A stretch of 64,000 nucleotides of DNA from an uncultured Oribacterium sp. (GTDB lineage Bacteria; Bacillota; Clostridia; Lachnospirales; Lachnospiraceae): assembly GCA_946413525.1 (NCBI GenBank), contig CAMKKZ010000007.1, forward strand, positions 62,001 to 126,000. Direction: 5' to 3'. Position numbers and translations under genes: made by a program. Positions 8,873-16,857 of the stretch are shown one piece after another. Numbering within the stretch: position 1 is the stretch's first letter; every line of letters starts with the position of its first letter. A model generated the notes under the pieces. That model was not told where the DNA came from. It did no database searches and was given only the letters and a program-made list of their open reading frames with translations.

Positions 8873-9468
8873 AATGATTCCTTAACTTTTTGCATGGCAA
8901 GCGCCAAAGCCCTATGGACAGTCTGCATCCTTATTTGCTGACGGTCTCCATGAAAATGGCAGGTTTCAACCATGGTCTGCCCGTCAACAAAAACGCCGAT
9001 ATACACAAGGCCTACCTCTTTTCCCTCCATTGCGTCAGGTCCGGCATTGCCTGTCACCGCGATGCCCACATCTGCCCCGGTCGCGTTGGCGGCTCCAATG
9101 GCCATTTCCCGCGCCGTCCTGATCGAAACCGCCCCCTCCTTTTTTAATGTTTCCTTTTTGACCGAAAGCATGCGACGCTTCGCGCCGTTGGAATACGTCA
9201 CAAAACCGCCTTCAAAACAGCTTGAAGCGCCTGGAACAGATGTGATCGCACCCGCAAGAAGGCCTCCAGTCAGGCTCTCCGCCGTCGTCACCTTCATCCC
9301 CTGAGAAGACAGCAGCCTGACAAAGCTTTCCTTGAGAGAAGACCTGCCTTTCTTGCGGATCGGGCTGATTTGTCCGGCACCGCTCAAAATAGCCCCGGCG
9401 CCGGATTTCAAATGGGATGCCAGTCCCCTGATAGGGGATGGAATATCCTTCTTCTTCTCCTTTTCCAT
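8869..9468 (-). CDS. CinA C-terminal domain protein (nicotinamide-nucleotide amidohydrolase type)
   Basis: The PncC/CinA-C domain deamidates nicotinamide mononucleotide to nicotinate mononucleotide. Residues 46-199 carry the family core: TTAESLTGGLLAGAITSVPGAS with the catalytic serine, GGFVTYSNGAK, and GIAVTGNAGPD. The first 45 residues are a basic, Gly/Ser-rich extension that is not part of the domain; the N-terminal molybdopterin-binding domain of full CinA is absent. The ATG has AAGAGGTAAGG upstream. The pgsA-cinA neighbourhood is classical. Confidence 0.88.
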   Translation of the reverse strand: MEKEKKKDIPSPIRGLASHLKSGAGAILSGAGQISPIRKKGRSSLKESFVRLLSSQGMKVTTAESLTGGLLAGAITSVPGASSCFEGGFVTYSNGAKRRMLSVKKETLKKEGAVSIRTAREMAIGAANATGADVGIAVTGNAGPDAMEGKEVGLVYIGVFVDGQTMVETCHFHGDRQQIRMQTVHRALALAMQKVKESL

Positions 9469-9619
9469 TGTCCTTACCTCTTAAACCAAAAGTCTCCCCT
9501 ATCAGAATCAAAGCGAGAGCGAGTTATGACCCTTAAATCAGCGTTTCCCTAAACAATGCGGCATCAAGTAAAAAAAGCCTTCAGGATTGAGCGTTGGCCC
9601 TTCCGAATTGAGATACGGC

Positions 9620-10162
9620 TCACATGCCGCCGGCAGTTATAACGCCTCGGTTTTTCCAGATATAATCCAAAAGGGAGATAATTGTAAGGAACAGCGCGGC
9701 AGCAGCAACCGCAAGAGTCACTATGCGAATTGCCGGGATATTCATGATGAGCAGGATGATCGTAAGCATCTGGAAGGTGGTTTTGAACTTTCCCCACCAG
9801 GACGCGGCGATCACGACGCCATTATCGGACGCGACAAGCCGGAACCCTGAAATGATGAATTCCCTTGCGATGATGATGATCACATACCAGGCTGGGAGCT
9901 GGGAAAGCTCCACCATGCAGATCAGGGCGGAACAGACAAGTAGCTTGTCGGCAAGCGGATCCATGAACTTTCCAAAATTCGTCACCAGGTTTTGGCTCCT
10001 GGCAATCCTTCCATCCAGAAAATCCGTCAGCGACGCAATGCAGAAAACAAGCAGTGCCGCAATCCGGAAGCCGTAATCAGCCCCCTTGTTCCATAGCAAT
10101 AGAAATACAAATACAGGCACCAGGAGCACCCTGCTCACTGTCAATTTGTTTGGTAGATTCAT
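9620..10162 (-). CDS. pgsA: CDP-diacylglycerol-glycerol-3-phosphate 3-phosphatidyltransferase
   Basis: Integral membrane enzyme making phosphatidylglycerophosphate, the committed step to anionic phospholipids. The CDP-alcohol phosphotransferase signature D-G-x2-A-R-x8-G-x3-D-x3-D is present as DGRIARSQNLVTNFGKFMDPLAD-type sequence near residues 50-72. About five membrane segments; 180 aa. Start and the rimO stop overlap as ATGA, with GTGGGGAGA upstream. It is followed by cinA after 151 nt. Confidence 0.95.
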   Translation of the reverse strand: MNLPNKLTVSRVLLVPVFVFLLLWNKGADYGFRIAALLVFCIASLTDFLDGRIARSQNLVTNFGKFMDPLADKLLVCSALICMVELSQLPAWYVIIIIAREFIISGFRLVASDNGVVIAASWWGKFKTTFQMLTIILLIMNIPAIRIVTLAVAAAALFLTIISLLDYIWKNRGVITAGGM

Positions 10163-11430
10163 ATTCGTCTCCCCACAAGATCATATCCATCCGCCCCCGT
10201 GACCATTACCGTGACAAAATCCCCGGAAAGGAGGGAACTGCCGTGTCCGGAGTCAAAATAAACCAGGCAGTCAATATCCGGAGCATCCATATAGGATCGC
10301 CCGAAGAACATGCCCCTTGAAGAATCATAGCCTTCCGTCATGACGGAAAGCTGCCGGTCTATCCGACTCTCTGCCTTTGCAAAAGCAATTTCCTGCTGCC
10401 GCCTCATCAGTATATCGCGGCGTCTCAGTTTCAGTTTTTCCGGAATCTGCCCCTTCATGCGGGCAGCAGGCGTCCCTTCCTCCCTGGAATAGGGGAAAAC
10501 CCCCAGCCTGTCAAACCTGGCTTCCTCTATAAAGCGAAAAAGCGTTTCAAAATCCTCTTCCGTTTCACCGGGAAAGCCGGTAATCAAGGTTGTCCTGAGC
10601 GCAATGTCCGGAATCATCTCCCGTATACGGAAAATGATCCTCCGAAGCTCGTCCAGACGCGTCCTTCTGTTCATGGCAGCAAGAATCCTGTCGGATGCAT
10701 GCTGGACGGGCATATCCAAATAATGACACAGCTTTCCATTATCCCGGATTTCCCTGAGCAGGGATTCATCTATTTCCTCCGGATAGGTGTAGAGGACGCG
10801 TATCCATTCGATTCCCTGGATTTCGGAAAGTCTCCGGAGGAGACGCGGTAGCTCTTTTTTGCCATACAGATCCAGGCCGTACATGGTGCTCTCCTGAGCC
10901 ACCAGGACAAGCTCCCTGGCCCCTTCCCCGGCAAGCCCCTCGGCCTCTGCCACGAGCTGTTCCATGGCTATGGAGCGATAACGCCCACGGAGCTTCGGGA
11001 TAATGCAATAGCTGCATCTCTTGTCGCAGCCCTCCGCGATTTTCAGATAACGGGAATAGGCCTCTGCCTCCGGAACCCTGGACAAGGTACTGTCCAGCCT
11101 GGAAAGATAAGAACTGGCAGGGACAATCTCATCCACCTCCGGAAGCTCCTTCCGTATCTGCGGGGCATAACGCTCCGCAAGGCAGCCGGTCACGACCAGC
11201 TTCCTGAGCGCCCCGCTTTTCCGGTATTCGCCCATGTCTATAATCGTATTAATGCTTTCTTCCTTGGCAGGACCGATAAAGGCGCAGGTGTTGACAATGA
11301 TCATTTCCGCGTCCTGAGGATCCTCCGTCACCGAGCATTCCGGATGCTTCCTCAAAAGCTCGGCAAGATACTTCTCCGCGTCCACCCGGTTCTTGTCACA
11401 GCCAAGAGATATCATGTACAGCTTCTTCAT
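10159..11430 (-). CDS. rimO: ribosomal protein S12 methylthiotransferase
   Basis: Radical-SAM enzyme that methylthiolates an aspartate of ribosomal protein S12. The N-terminal MTTase domain begins MKKLYMISLGCDKNRVDAE. The radical-SAM motif CDKRCSYC binds the 4Fe-4S cluster near residue 140. A TRAM domain closes the protein (423 aa). The ATG overlaps the rpoZ stop by four bases, and the stop overlaps the pgsA start, so rpoZ-rimO-pgsA are coupled. Confidence 0.95.
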   Translation of the reverse strand: MKKLYMISLGCDKNRVDAEKYLAELLRKHPECSVTEDPQDAEMIIVNTCAFIGPAKEESINTIIDMGEYRKSGALRKLVVTGCLAERYAPQIRKELPEVDEIVPASSYLSRLDSTLSRVPEAEAYSRYLKIAEGCDKRCSYCIIPKLRGRYRSIAMEQLVAEAEGLAGEGARELVLVAQESTMYGLDLYGKKELPRLLRRLSEIQGIEWIRVLYTYPEEIDESLLREIRDNGKLCHYLDMPVQHASDRILAAMNRRTRLDELRRIIFRIREMIPDIALRTTLITGFPGETEEDFETLFRFIEEARFDRLGVFPYSREEGTPAARMKGQIPEKLKLRRRDILMRRQQEIAFAKAESRIDRQLSVMTEGYDSSRGMFFGRSYMDAPDIDCLVYFDSGHGSSLLSGDFVTVMVTGADGYDLVGRRI

Positions 11431-11858
11431 GCTTCATTGTCCGACCCGAAATCTTCTTCATCCGAAGAATCCTCAAGGTCTTCTTCGTCCTCATCCTCCA
11501 TGTCCTCCGGGTCGCCGTCTTCCTCATCCATCTCCTCTGTATCTTCCCCATCGGAATCATAATCATCATCATCCACGGAATAGCGGGAATATTTTTCGAA
11601 ATCTTTTTGAATGACGGGCGGCTCATCAACCACGATTTCCTGACGGATCGTGACGGCTTTATGGAAAATTTCATCGATCGCGATGGAAAGAGGCTTCTTT
11701 CCTTCCTCATCGGGAAGCAAGGGCTCCTCGCCGTCAATCAACTGCCTGGCCCTCCTCGCGGAAGCAATGACGACGGAATACCTGGACTCTATGCCCTGAG
11801 AGCCGTCCCCCTCCCTGTGAAGAGCCTGTATCAAATCATTATATGTCGGCCGAAGCAT
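11427..11858 (-). CDS. rpoZ: RNA polymerase omega subunit with acidic tail
   Basis: Omega subunit of RNA polymerase. The family core MLRPTYNDLI and SRYSVVIASARRARQL occupies the first 65 residues. The remaining half is unusual: from about residue 95 to the end it is almost entirely Asp/Glu with some Ser and Met, so the protein is 143 aa instead of the usual 70-100. The start overlaps the gmk end by 20 nt and the end overlaps rimO, a conserved gmk-rpoZ linkage. Confidence 0.9.
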   Translation of the reverse strand: MLRPTYNDLIQALHREGDGSQGIESRYSVVIASARRARQLIDGEEPLLPDEEGKKPLSIAIDEIFHKAVTIRQEIVVDEPPVIQKDFEKYSRYSVDDDDYDSDGEDTEEMDEEDGDPEDMEDEDEEDLEDSSDEEDFGSDNEA

Positions 11859-12477
11859 TTTGTTCCCTCCTTAAACCCTCTCTTATACTGTTGATAATGT
11901 CAAGATGCGCTTTTGCCCTGTTGTGATAGGCGCAAATGAGATTATGCAGGCTTTCACAACATGTGTCAACATCATCATTAATCAGGATGTAGTCATATTC
12001 CCGGGCATTCATGGATTCCACCATGGCTCTCCGGAGCCGCTCCGAAATCACCTCCGGTTCCTCCGTACCCCTGAGGAAAAGTCTCCTGCACAATTCCTCC
12101 GATGTGGGGGGCGTCAAAAAAACAAGCAAAGCGTCCGGATAATTCCGCCGCACCTCCCTTGCGCCCTGAATATCGATTTCCAGAATGACGTCATTCCCCT
12201 TTGCAAGATTTTCTTCCACAAAGGCCCTGGGCGTTCCATAGTAATGATTCACGTACTGAGCGTATTCAAGAAGGCTCCCCTTGCGGATCAGTTCCTGAAA
12301 GCGTTCTTCGGAAACAAAGAAGTAATCTTTGCCGTCCTCTTCCCCCGGCCTCATGGGGCGGGTGGTGGCTGAAACTGACAGGGAATACCTGTCATGCTTT
12401 TCCAAAAGCCTGCGGATGACCGTGCCCTTGCCCGCGCCCGAAAAACCGGAAAGGACAAGCAAAACCCCATTCTCCAT
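11839..12477 (-). CDS. gmk: guanylate kinase
   Basis: Cytosolic kinase converting GMP to GDP. The P-loop GFSGAGKGTVI lies at residues 10-20, followed by the SATTRPMRPGE substrate-binding segment. The ATG at 12477 (MENGVLLVLSGFSG, 212 aa) is preferred over the track start at 12540: it has AGGGAGAG upstream and gives the usual length. A family-A repeat lies directly upstream. In many Firmicutes a remA-type gene (DUF370) sits between yicC and gmk; none is present in the 169-nt gap. Confidence 0.95.
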   Translation of the reverse strand: MENGVLLVLSGFSGAGKGTVIRRLLEKHDRYSLSVSATTRPMRPGEEDGKDYFFVSEERFQELIRKGSLLEYAQYVNHYYGTPRAFVEENLAKGNDVILEIDIQGAREVRRNYPDALLVFLTPPTSEELCRRLFLRGTEEPEVISERLRRAMVESMNAREYDYILINDDVDTCCESLHNLICAYHNRAKAHLDIINSIREGLRREQNASADI

Positions 12478-12546
12478 CTCAACTCTCCCTGTAAAACTCT
12501 GTTGTTGTCCGATCAGGCCGGACAATTGCGAAAAAGCCATTCCGCC

Positions 12547-12620
12547 TCTATCAAAGTGCCTATTTGGCCGCTTTAATTCCTGACTAACATCTGCGGTATC
12601 GTAAGCTATACAGCTTCATC
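12547..12620 (-). repeat. family-A repeat upstream of gmk, degenerate
   Basis: TATCAAAGTG..TTGGCCGCTTTAATTCCTGAC followed by CTGCGGTATCGTAAGCTATA, matching the family-A layout (hairpin, TTC-TGAC box, second hairpin) with about one quarter substitutions. Same orientation relative to gmk as other copies to their genes. Confidence 0.7.
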
Positions 12621-12646
12621 AATGCATATCTGTTCCGGATTGGCAT

Positions 12647-13531
12647 TCACTCTATATTCTGGATCTGCTCCCTGATTTTTTCAATCAGGGTCTTCAGCGC
12701 AATGGCATCCTCGGACACGATGAGGTCGTTTGCTTTGGAAAGGATCGTGTTTGCCTCCCTGTTCATTTCCTGCGCCAGAAAGTCAAGTTCCCGCCCAACA
12801 GGACCGCCGCCGCGTAATTTCTGCTTCATCGCCTCTATATGGCTCCTAAGCCGCACGACCTCCTCATCGGTACAAATCCTGTCAGCATAAATGGCGGCCT
12901 CCTGCGTGATCCTTTGGGCATCAATGGCGGCATTGTCAAGGATTTCGGAAAGCTTGTCCCGGAGCCTTTTTTCATAAGCCGAAAGGATCAAAGGCGCCCG
13001 GGAGGATATTTTGGAAACGATGACGTCCATTTCCTCCAGCTTCTGGAGAAGGTCTTCCCTTAAATTTGCTCCCTCCTCCGTCCTGGACCGGCAGAAAGCC
13101 TGGAAGGCTTCTTTCATCGGCTCTTCAAGCCGTTTCCAAAGAAGCTCATCGTCCAAAGTCCCCGTCTCCGATAACTCCAAAACCTCCGGCAAAGCGGAAA
13201 ATAATGATGTCTTTACATCGTCCACGATTTCCAGTTCCCTGGAAATTCGCATCATTGCCTCATAGTATTCCCTTGCCAAAGCCATATTCACATGAACGGT
13301 CTGGCCTTTTCTTGCGTAGTCCTCAAAAGTTATATATATATCCAGCTTTCCCCTGGATGCGTACTGACGCACGGTTTTCCGTATGCTGCCCTCCAGGGCA
13401 TTCAGTTTTCTTGGCATCTTGATATTAATGTCAAGATAACGTGAATTAACTGATTTCAATTCAATTGACAGCCTGTAATCAGGATCCACGACTTCCGCGC
13501 GTCCAAAGCCTGTCATGCTGCAGATTTCCAT
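12647..13531 (-). CDS. yicC: YicC family endoribonuclease-like protein
   Basis: YicC/YloC-family protein; the family has an N-terminal YicC-N domain and a C-terminal DUF1732 domain and has been linked to RNA decay. Residues 1-16 give the hallmark MEICSMTGFGRAEV, followed by ELKSVNSRYLDINIKMPRKL. The end (GGGPVGRELDFLAQEMNREANT) is the DUF1732 signature. The ATG at 13531 with GGAAGGAGC upstream replaces the track start at 13663, whose extra 44 residues are not family-like; length becomes 294 aa. Confidence 0.92.
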   Translation of the reverse strand: MEICSMTGFGRAEVVDPDYRLSIELKSVNSRYLDINIKMPRKLNALEGSIRKTVRQYASRGKLDIYITFEDYARKGQTVHVNMALAREYYEAMMRISRELEIVDDVKTSLFSALPEVLELSETGTLDDELLWKRLEEPMKEAFQAFCRSRTEEGANLREDLLQKLEEMDVIVSKISSRAPLILSAYEKRLRDKLSEILDNAAIDAQRITQEAAIYADRICTDEEVVRLRSHIEAMKQKLRGGGPVGRELDFLAQEMNREANTILSKANDLIVSEDAIALKTLIEKIREQIQNIE

Positions 13532-14082
13532 TGCGCTCCTTCCCCCGTCCGCCCTCTTCCGCCAGCTTTCCCATGAAACGTCAAGCAAATTTTCAAATCC
13601 ACCTGATGGGATATAGCAAAGGACAAAGGCGTACCTTGATTTTTTTTGGAGTTTGTAATACATTCTGACTAATTAGCGGGCTTTGCCTTATATTAATGAA
13701 GGAATAAACTATGCATCAAGCATGGTTTATACCGTATTTAGCGCATCCCACAGGGATGCGTCTGAACAAAATATGCCGTCAGGCATATTTTGTTCAGATT
13801 TTTCCGCAGCATTCCTTGCGCTGCGGAAAAACCTACAGCTATTCAGCACCCTGTTCGCAGCCGCCTTCGGAGATTCACGCCCGTTCAGAGCCGCTCCGCG
13901 CCTGGTTCGCCCTTTGGATTTCATGAAATTCCAAATGAAAGGCAAGCTTTCCGTTTGGAATTCCATGAAATCCGGAAGATGCTGAATAGTTTCTTATTAT
14001 AGAATACTGTCCAGGGGTTTTTCAAGCCATTTTTCCCTGGGATAATTCGGAAATCAAGTCAAGCAGGAAAGGGGGAAGCATC
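13532..14082. repeat. palindrome cluster between yicC and rqcH
   Basis: No gene is supported in this 551-bp divergent region. It holds a GTATAAACCATGC/GCATAGTTTAT palindrome (family G, 13705-13735), GCGCATCCCACAGGGATGCG (13741-13760), a perfect 16-bp hairpin CTGAACAAAATATGCC/GGCATATTTTGTTCAG (13762-13797), a CCGCAGC/GCTGCGG hairpin (13804-13830), and the family-C element at 13839-13989. The short ORFs of the track here are translations of the palindromes. Confidence 0.8.
13839..13989 (+). repeat. family-C long palindrome upstream of rqcH
   Basis: 151 bp bounded by CTATTCAGCA and TGCTGAATAG. Inside is a GC-rich asymmetric part (GTTCGCAGCCGCCTTCGG, then GCCGCTCCGCGCC) and a near-perfect palindrome GGATTTCATG..ATTCCAAA..TTTGGAATT..CATGAAATCC. 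It closely matches the copy at 30177-30332. It ends 93 nt before the rqcH start. Confidence 0.85.
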
Positions 14083-15954
14083 ATGGCTTATGACGGACTG
14101 ACAGTTCTTGCCACCGTTAAAGAATTCAAGGAACGTCTGACAGGAGGGAAAATTTCCAAAATCATCCAACCGGAAAAAGACGAAATCGTTCTTTTTATCA
14201 GGAACAAAGGGGAGAACCTGCGCGTTCAGATTTCCGCCAACCCATCTCTTCCTCTTTGCTGCTTTACCGAAAGCAGCAAAGCTGCCCCGGCTACCGCCCC
14301 GGCTTTCTGCATGCTGCTCCGCAAACAAATCGGAAACGGCACCATTCTCTCCGTTCGGCAGCCTGACAGCAGCCTTCTCCGTGACGGGCTGGAAAGAGTC
14401 ATCCTTTTTGAGATCGAGCACCTTGATGAAATGGGGGATATCGGCACGCACATACTTTCGGCAGAGCTCATGGGAAAGTATTCAAACATCATCCTTCTAA
14501 GGAAGAATATGACGATCATTGACGCAATAAAGAGAATTTCCCTTTCCCAATCCTCCGTGAGGGAAGTGCTGCCCGGCCGCGAATACTTCATCCCGGATAA
14601 CAAGAACAAGGCAGACCCTCTCAGCCTGAGCGAGGAAGAGTTCCTGAAATGCATGCAGCAGGCCCCGGAGCCTGCCTATGCCGCCATTTTCCACAGCATT
14701 ACCGGTATTTCCCCTGTCATGGCACAGGAAATATGCTTCCGGGCCTCCATTGACCCGGATACCCCAGCCAACTGCATGGACGAGAGCGCCCAGCGTAATC
14801 TCTACGGCGTCCTGCAACACCTGCTGCAGGACGCCCTTGGTGGGAATGGGCTTTATCCGAACATCCTTTACAAGGACGATATTCCTTTTGAATTTTCCGC
14901 TGTACGATTAGAAAGCTACGGTGGAAAAGATGATTTGCCCGATCCTGAGGGAGGCGGTGCTCTTGCCGGAAAGCAGGCGCCGGAGGGGCAAAGCCAGGAC
15001 CGGGTAAGGACGAGGCATAGCGATTCCATGTCTGAAATCATTCGTCTTTTCTATGCCGAAAAGGATAAGGATTCCAGGATAAGGCAGCGTTCCTCTGATT
15101 TGCGCAAGCTCCTTTCCACGCTCCTTGAACGCGCAAGCCGAAAGCTCTCGTTGCAGGAAAACCAGCTCAGGGACACGAAGGGAAAAGATCGCTTCCGGGT
15201 CTATGGCGAACTTCTGAACACCTATGGCTATGGTCTCAAGGAAGGCGAAGACACCCTGATCTGTGAGAATTATTACGATGGCAAGGAAATTTCCATCCCC
15301 CTGAAAAAGGAATTGTCAGCCAGGGAAAATGCCAGGCTTTATTTCGAGAAATATGACAAGCTCAAACGCACCGAGTTAAACCTCACGGAGCAGCTCTCCC
15401 AAAGCAGGCAGGAGCTTCTGCACCTGTCTTCCATCCTGGCCTCGCTGGACATGGCGGAAACCGAAGTGGATCTGCAGGAAATAAGGAAGGAAATGTCCGA
15501 ATTTGGTTTTGTGAAAAAAGGAGGCCGGCAGAAAGAAAAGCTTCGGACCCAGGGCAAGTCCTCCCCGCTGCATTTCATATCCTCAGATGGATATGAAATC
15601 TTTTTAGGGAAGAACAACTACCAAAATGAATATGTCACCTTCCGTCTTGCGGAAGGGGGCGACCTCTGGTTCCACGGAAAAAACATCCCGGGTTCCCATG
15701 TAATTGTAAAAACCGGCGGGAAAGCGCTTTCCGAGCTGCCGGACCGCCTATTTGTGGAAGCCGCTTCATTGGCCGCGTGGTTTTCCTCCCGGCGTACGGA
15801 CAGCAAGGTGGAAGTGGACTATACATTCAGAAAGAACTTGAAAAAAGTTCCGAATGGCGCGCCCGGCTTTGTCATCTATCATACAAATTACTCAATTACA
15901 GTCACTCCCGGAATACCTTTGAAACAATTTGCCGGGAATGGCAAAAACGGGTGA
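14083..15954 (+). CDS. rqcH: Rqc2 homologue RqcH (NFACT protein)
   Basis: Ribosome quality control factor that recruits alanyl-tRNA to stalled 50S subunits to add C-terminal alanine tails; older names include fibronectin-binding protein. NFACT-N domain (MAYDGLTVLATVKEF to about residue 240), helix-hairpin/coiled-coil region (310-450) and C-terminal NFACT-R domain (HFISSDGYEIFLGKNNYQNE, DLWFHGKNIPGSHVI). Length 623 aa is slightly above the usual 570-590, with a low-complexity Gly/Glu-rich insert near residue 290-310. The start has GGGGGAAGC upstream. It lies downstream of a palindrome cluster. Confidence 0.92.
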   Translation: MAYDGLTVLATVKEFKERLTGGKISKIIQPEKDEIVLFIRNKGENLRVQISANPSLPLCCFTESSKAAPATAPAFCMLLRKQIGNGTILSVRQPDSSLLRDGLERVILFEIEHLDEMGDIGTHILSAELMGKYSNIILLRKNMTIIDAIKRISLSQSSVREVLPGREYFIPDNKNKADPLSLSEEEFLKCMQQAPEPAYAAIFHSITGISPVMAQEICFRASIDPDTPANCMDESAQRNLYGVLQHLLQDALGGNGLYPNILYKDDIPFEFSAVRLESYGGKDDLPDPEGGGALAGKQAPEGQSQDRVRTRHSDSMSEIIRLFYAEKDKDSRIRQRSSDLRKLLSTLLERASRKLSLQENQLRDTKGKDRFRVYGELLNTYGYGLKEGEDTLICENYYDGKEISIPLKKELSARENARLYFEKYDKLKRTELNLTEQLSQSRQELLHLSSILASLDMAETEVDLQEIRKEMSEFGFVKKGGRQKEKLRTQGKSSPLHFISSDGYEIFLGKNNYQNEYVTFRLAEGGDLWFHGKNIPGSHVIVKTGGKALSELPDRLFVEAASLAAWFSSRRTDSKVEVDYTFRKNLKKVPNGAPGFVIYHTNYSITVTPGIPLKQFAGNGKNG

Positions 15955-15984
15955 CTGAGCAGTTACGGAATAATTACAAATAGT

Positions 15985-16013
15985 TTGCCAAGCTGCCGCC
16001 AAAATGATATACT
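15985..16013 (+). promoter_or_regulatory. promoter of yebC
   Basis: TTGCCA (15985-15990), 17-nt spacer, TATACT (16008-16013). A GAAAAGCC/GGCTTTTC stem-loop (16022-16042) forms the first part of the leader. Confidence 0.7.
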
Positions 16014-16072
16014 ACGGGTCATGAAAAGCCCTGATGGCTTTTCACTATATAACAAAGTGGCAGGAGGAAAAT

Positions 16073-16819
16073 ATGTCAGGACATTCAAAATTTTCAAATA
16101 TTCGCGCTAAGAAGGAAAAAAATGATGCCGCAAAAGGCAAAATCTTTACCATCATAGGGCATGAAATCGCGCTGGCCGTGAAACAGGGCGGCGCGGATCC
16201 CAACAGCAATTCCAAATTAAGGGATGTCATAGCAAAGGCAAAAGCCAACAACATGCCGAATGACACGATCAATAACGGCATCAAAAAAGCGGCAGGCGCT
16301 TTGGATACAGTGAATTTTGAAGAAATGCAGTATGAAGGCTACGGCGTCAGCGGTGTCGCCATTATCGTCAAGGTCCTTACGGACAACAAGAACCGTTCGG
16401 CCGCGGATGTGCGTTCGGCCTTTTCAAAAGGCAAAGGCTCCCTTGCAACTCAAGGCGCCGTTTCCTTTATGTTCGATGAAAAAGGCCAGATCATCCTGGA
16501 CAAGGAAGCCATGGATGACCTGGACAAGGATTTCGACACGCTGATGGAGATCGCGATTGATGCCGGGGCGGAAGACATAACGGATGATGGGGATTCCTAT
16601 GAAATTATTACGGCTCCGGGGGATTTCTCCGAGGTTCGTGAAAAGCTTGAGAAGCTCGGAATCCCCATGGCAGAGGCGGATGTTGTCATGATCCCGCAGA
16701 ATTACGTCTCCGTCACAGATGAAGAATCCGTGAAAAATCTCAGGAGGACGTTGGATCTCCTGGATCAGTCTGATGACGTGCAGAACGTCTATACCAACTG
16801 GGAAGAAGAATCCTATTAA
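16073..16819 (+). CDS. YebC/PmpR family protein
   Basis: YebC family, historically a transcriptional regulator and more recently implicated in translation of difficult sequences in some bacteria. Starts MSGHSKFSNIRAKKEKNDAAKG, with the family-wide SNIRAKKEK motif; the middle has GVAIIVKVLTDNKNRS and GAVSFMF. The ATG at 16073 (248 aa, CAGGAGGAAAAT upstream) is preferred to the track start at 16034. It is transcribed with its own promoter, 118 nt after rqcH. Confidence 0.93.
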   Translation: MSGHSKFSNIRAKKEKNDAAKGKIFTIIGHEIALAVKQGGADPNSNSKLRDVIAKAKANNMPNDTINNGIKKAAGALDTVNFEEMQYEGYGVSGVAIIVKVLTDNKNRSAADVRSAFSKGKGSLATQGAVSFMFDEKGQIILDKEAMDDLDKDFDTLMEIAIDAGAEDITDDGDSYEIITAPGDFSEVREKLEKLGIPMAEADVVMIPQNYVSVTDEESVKNLRRTLDLLDQSDDVQNVYTNWEEESY

Positions 16820-16857
16820 AGCTGACTGTCAGGATCACCCTGAACGCGGGGGAATGA

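Noticed and set aside
11344-11614. Plus-strand Ser-rich ORFs opposite rpoZ
   Set aside because: They are the complement of the acidic tail of omega, without ribosome sites.
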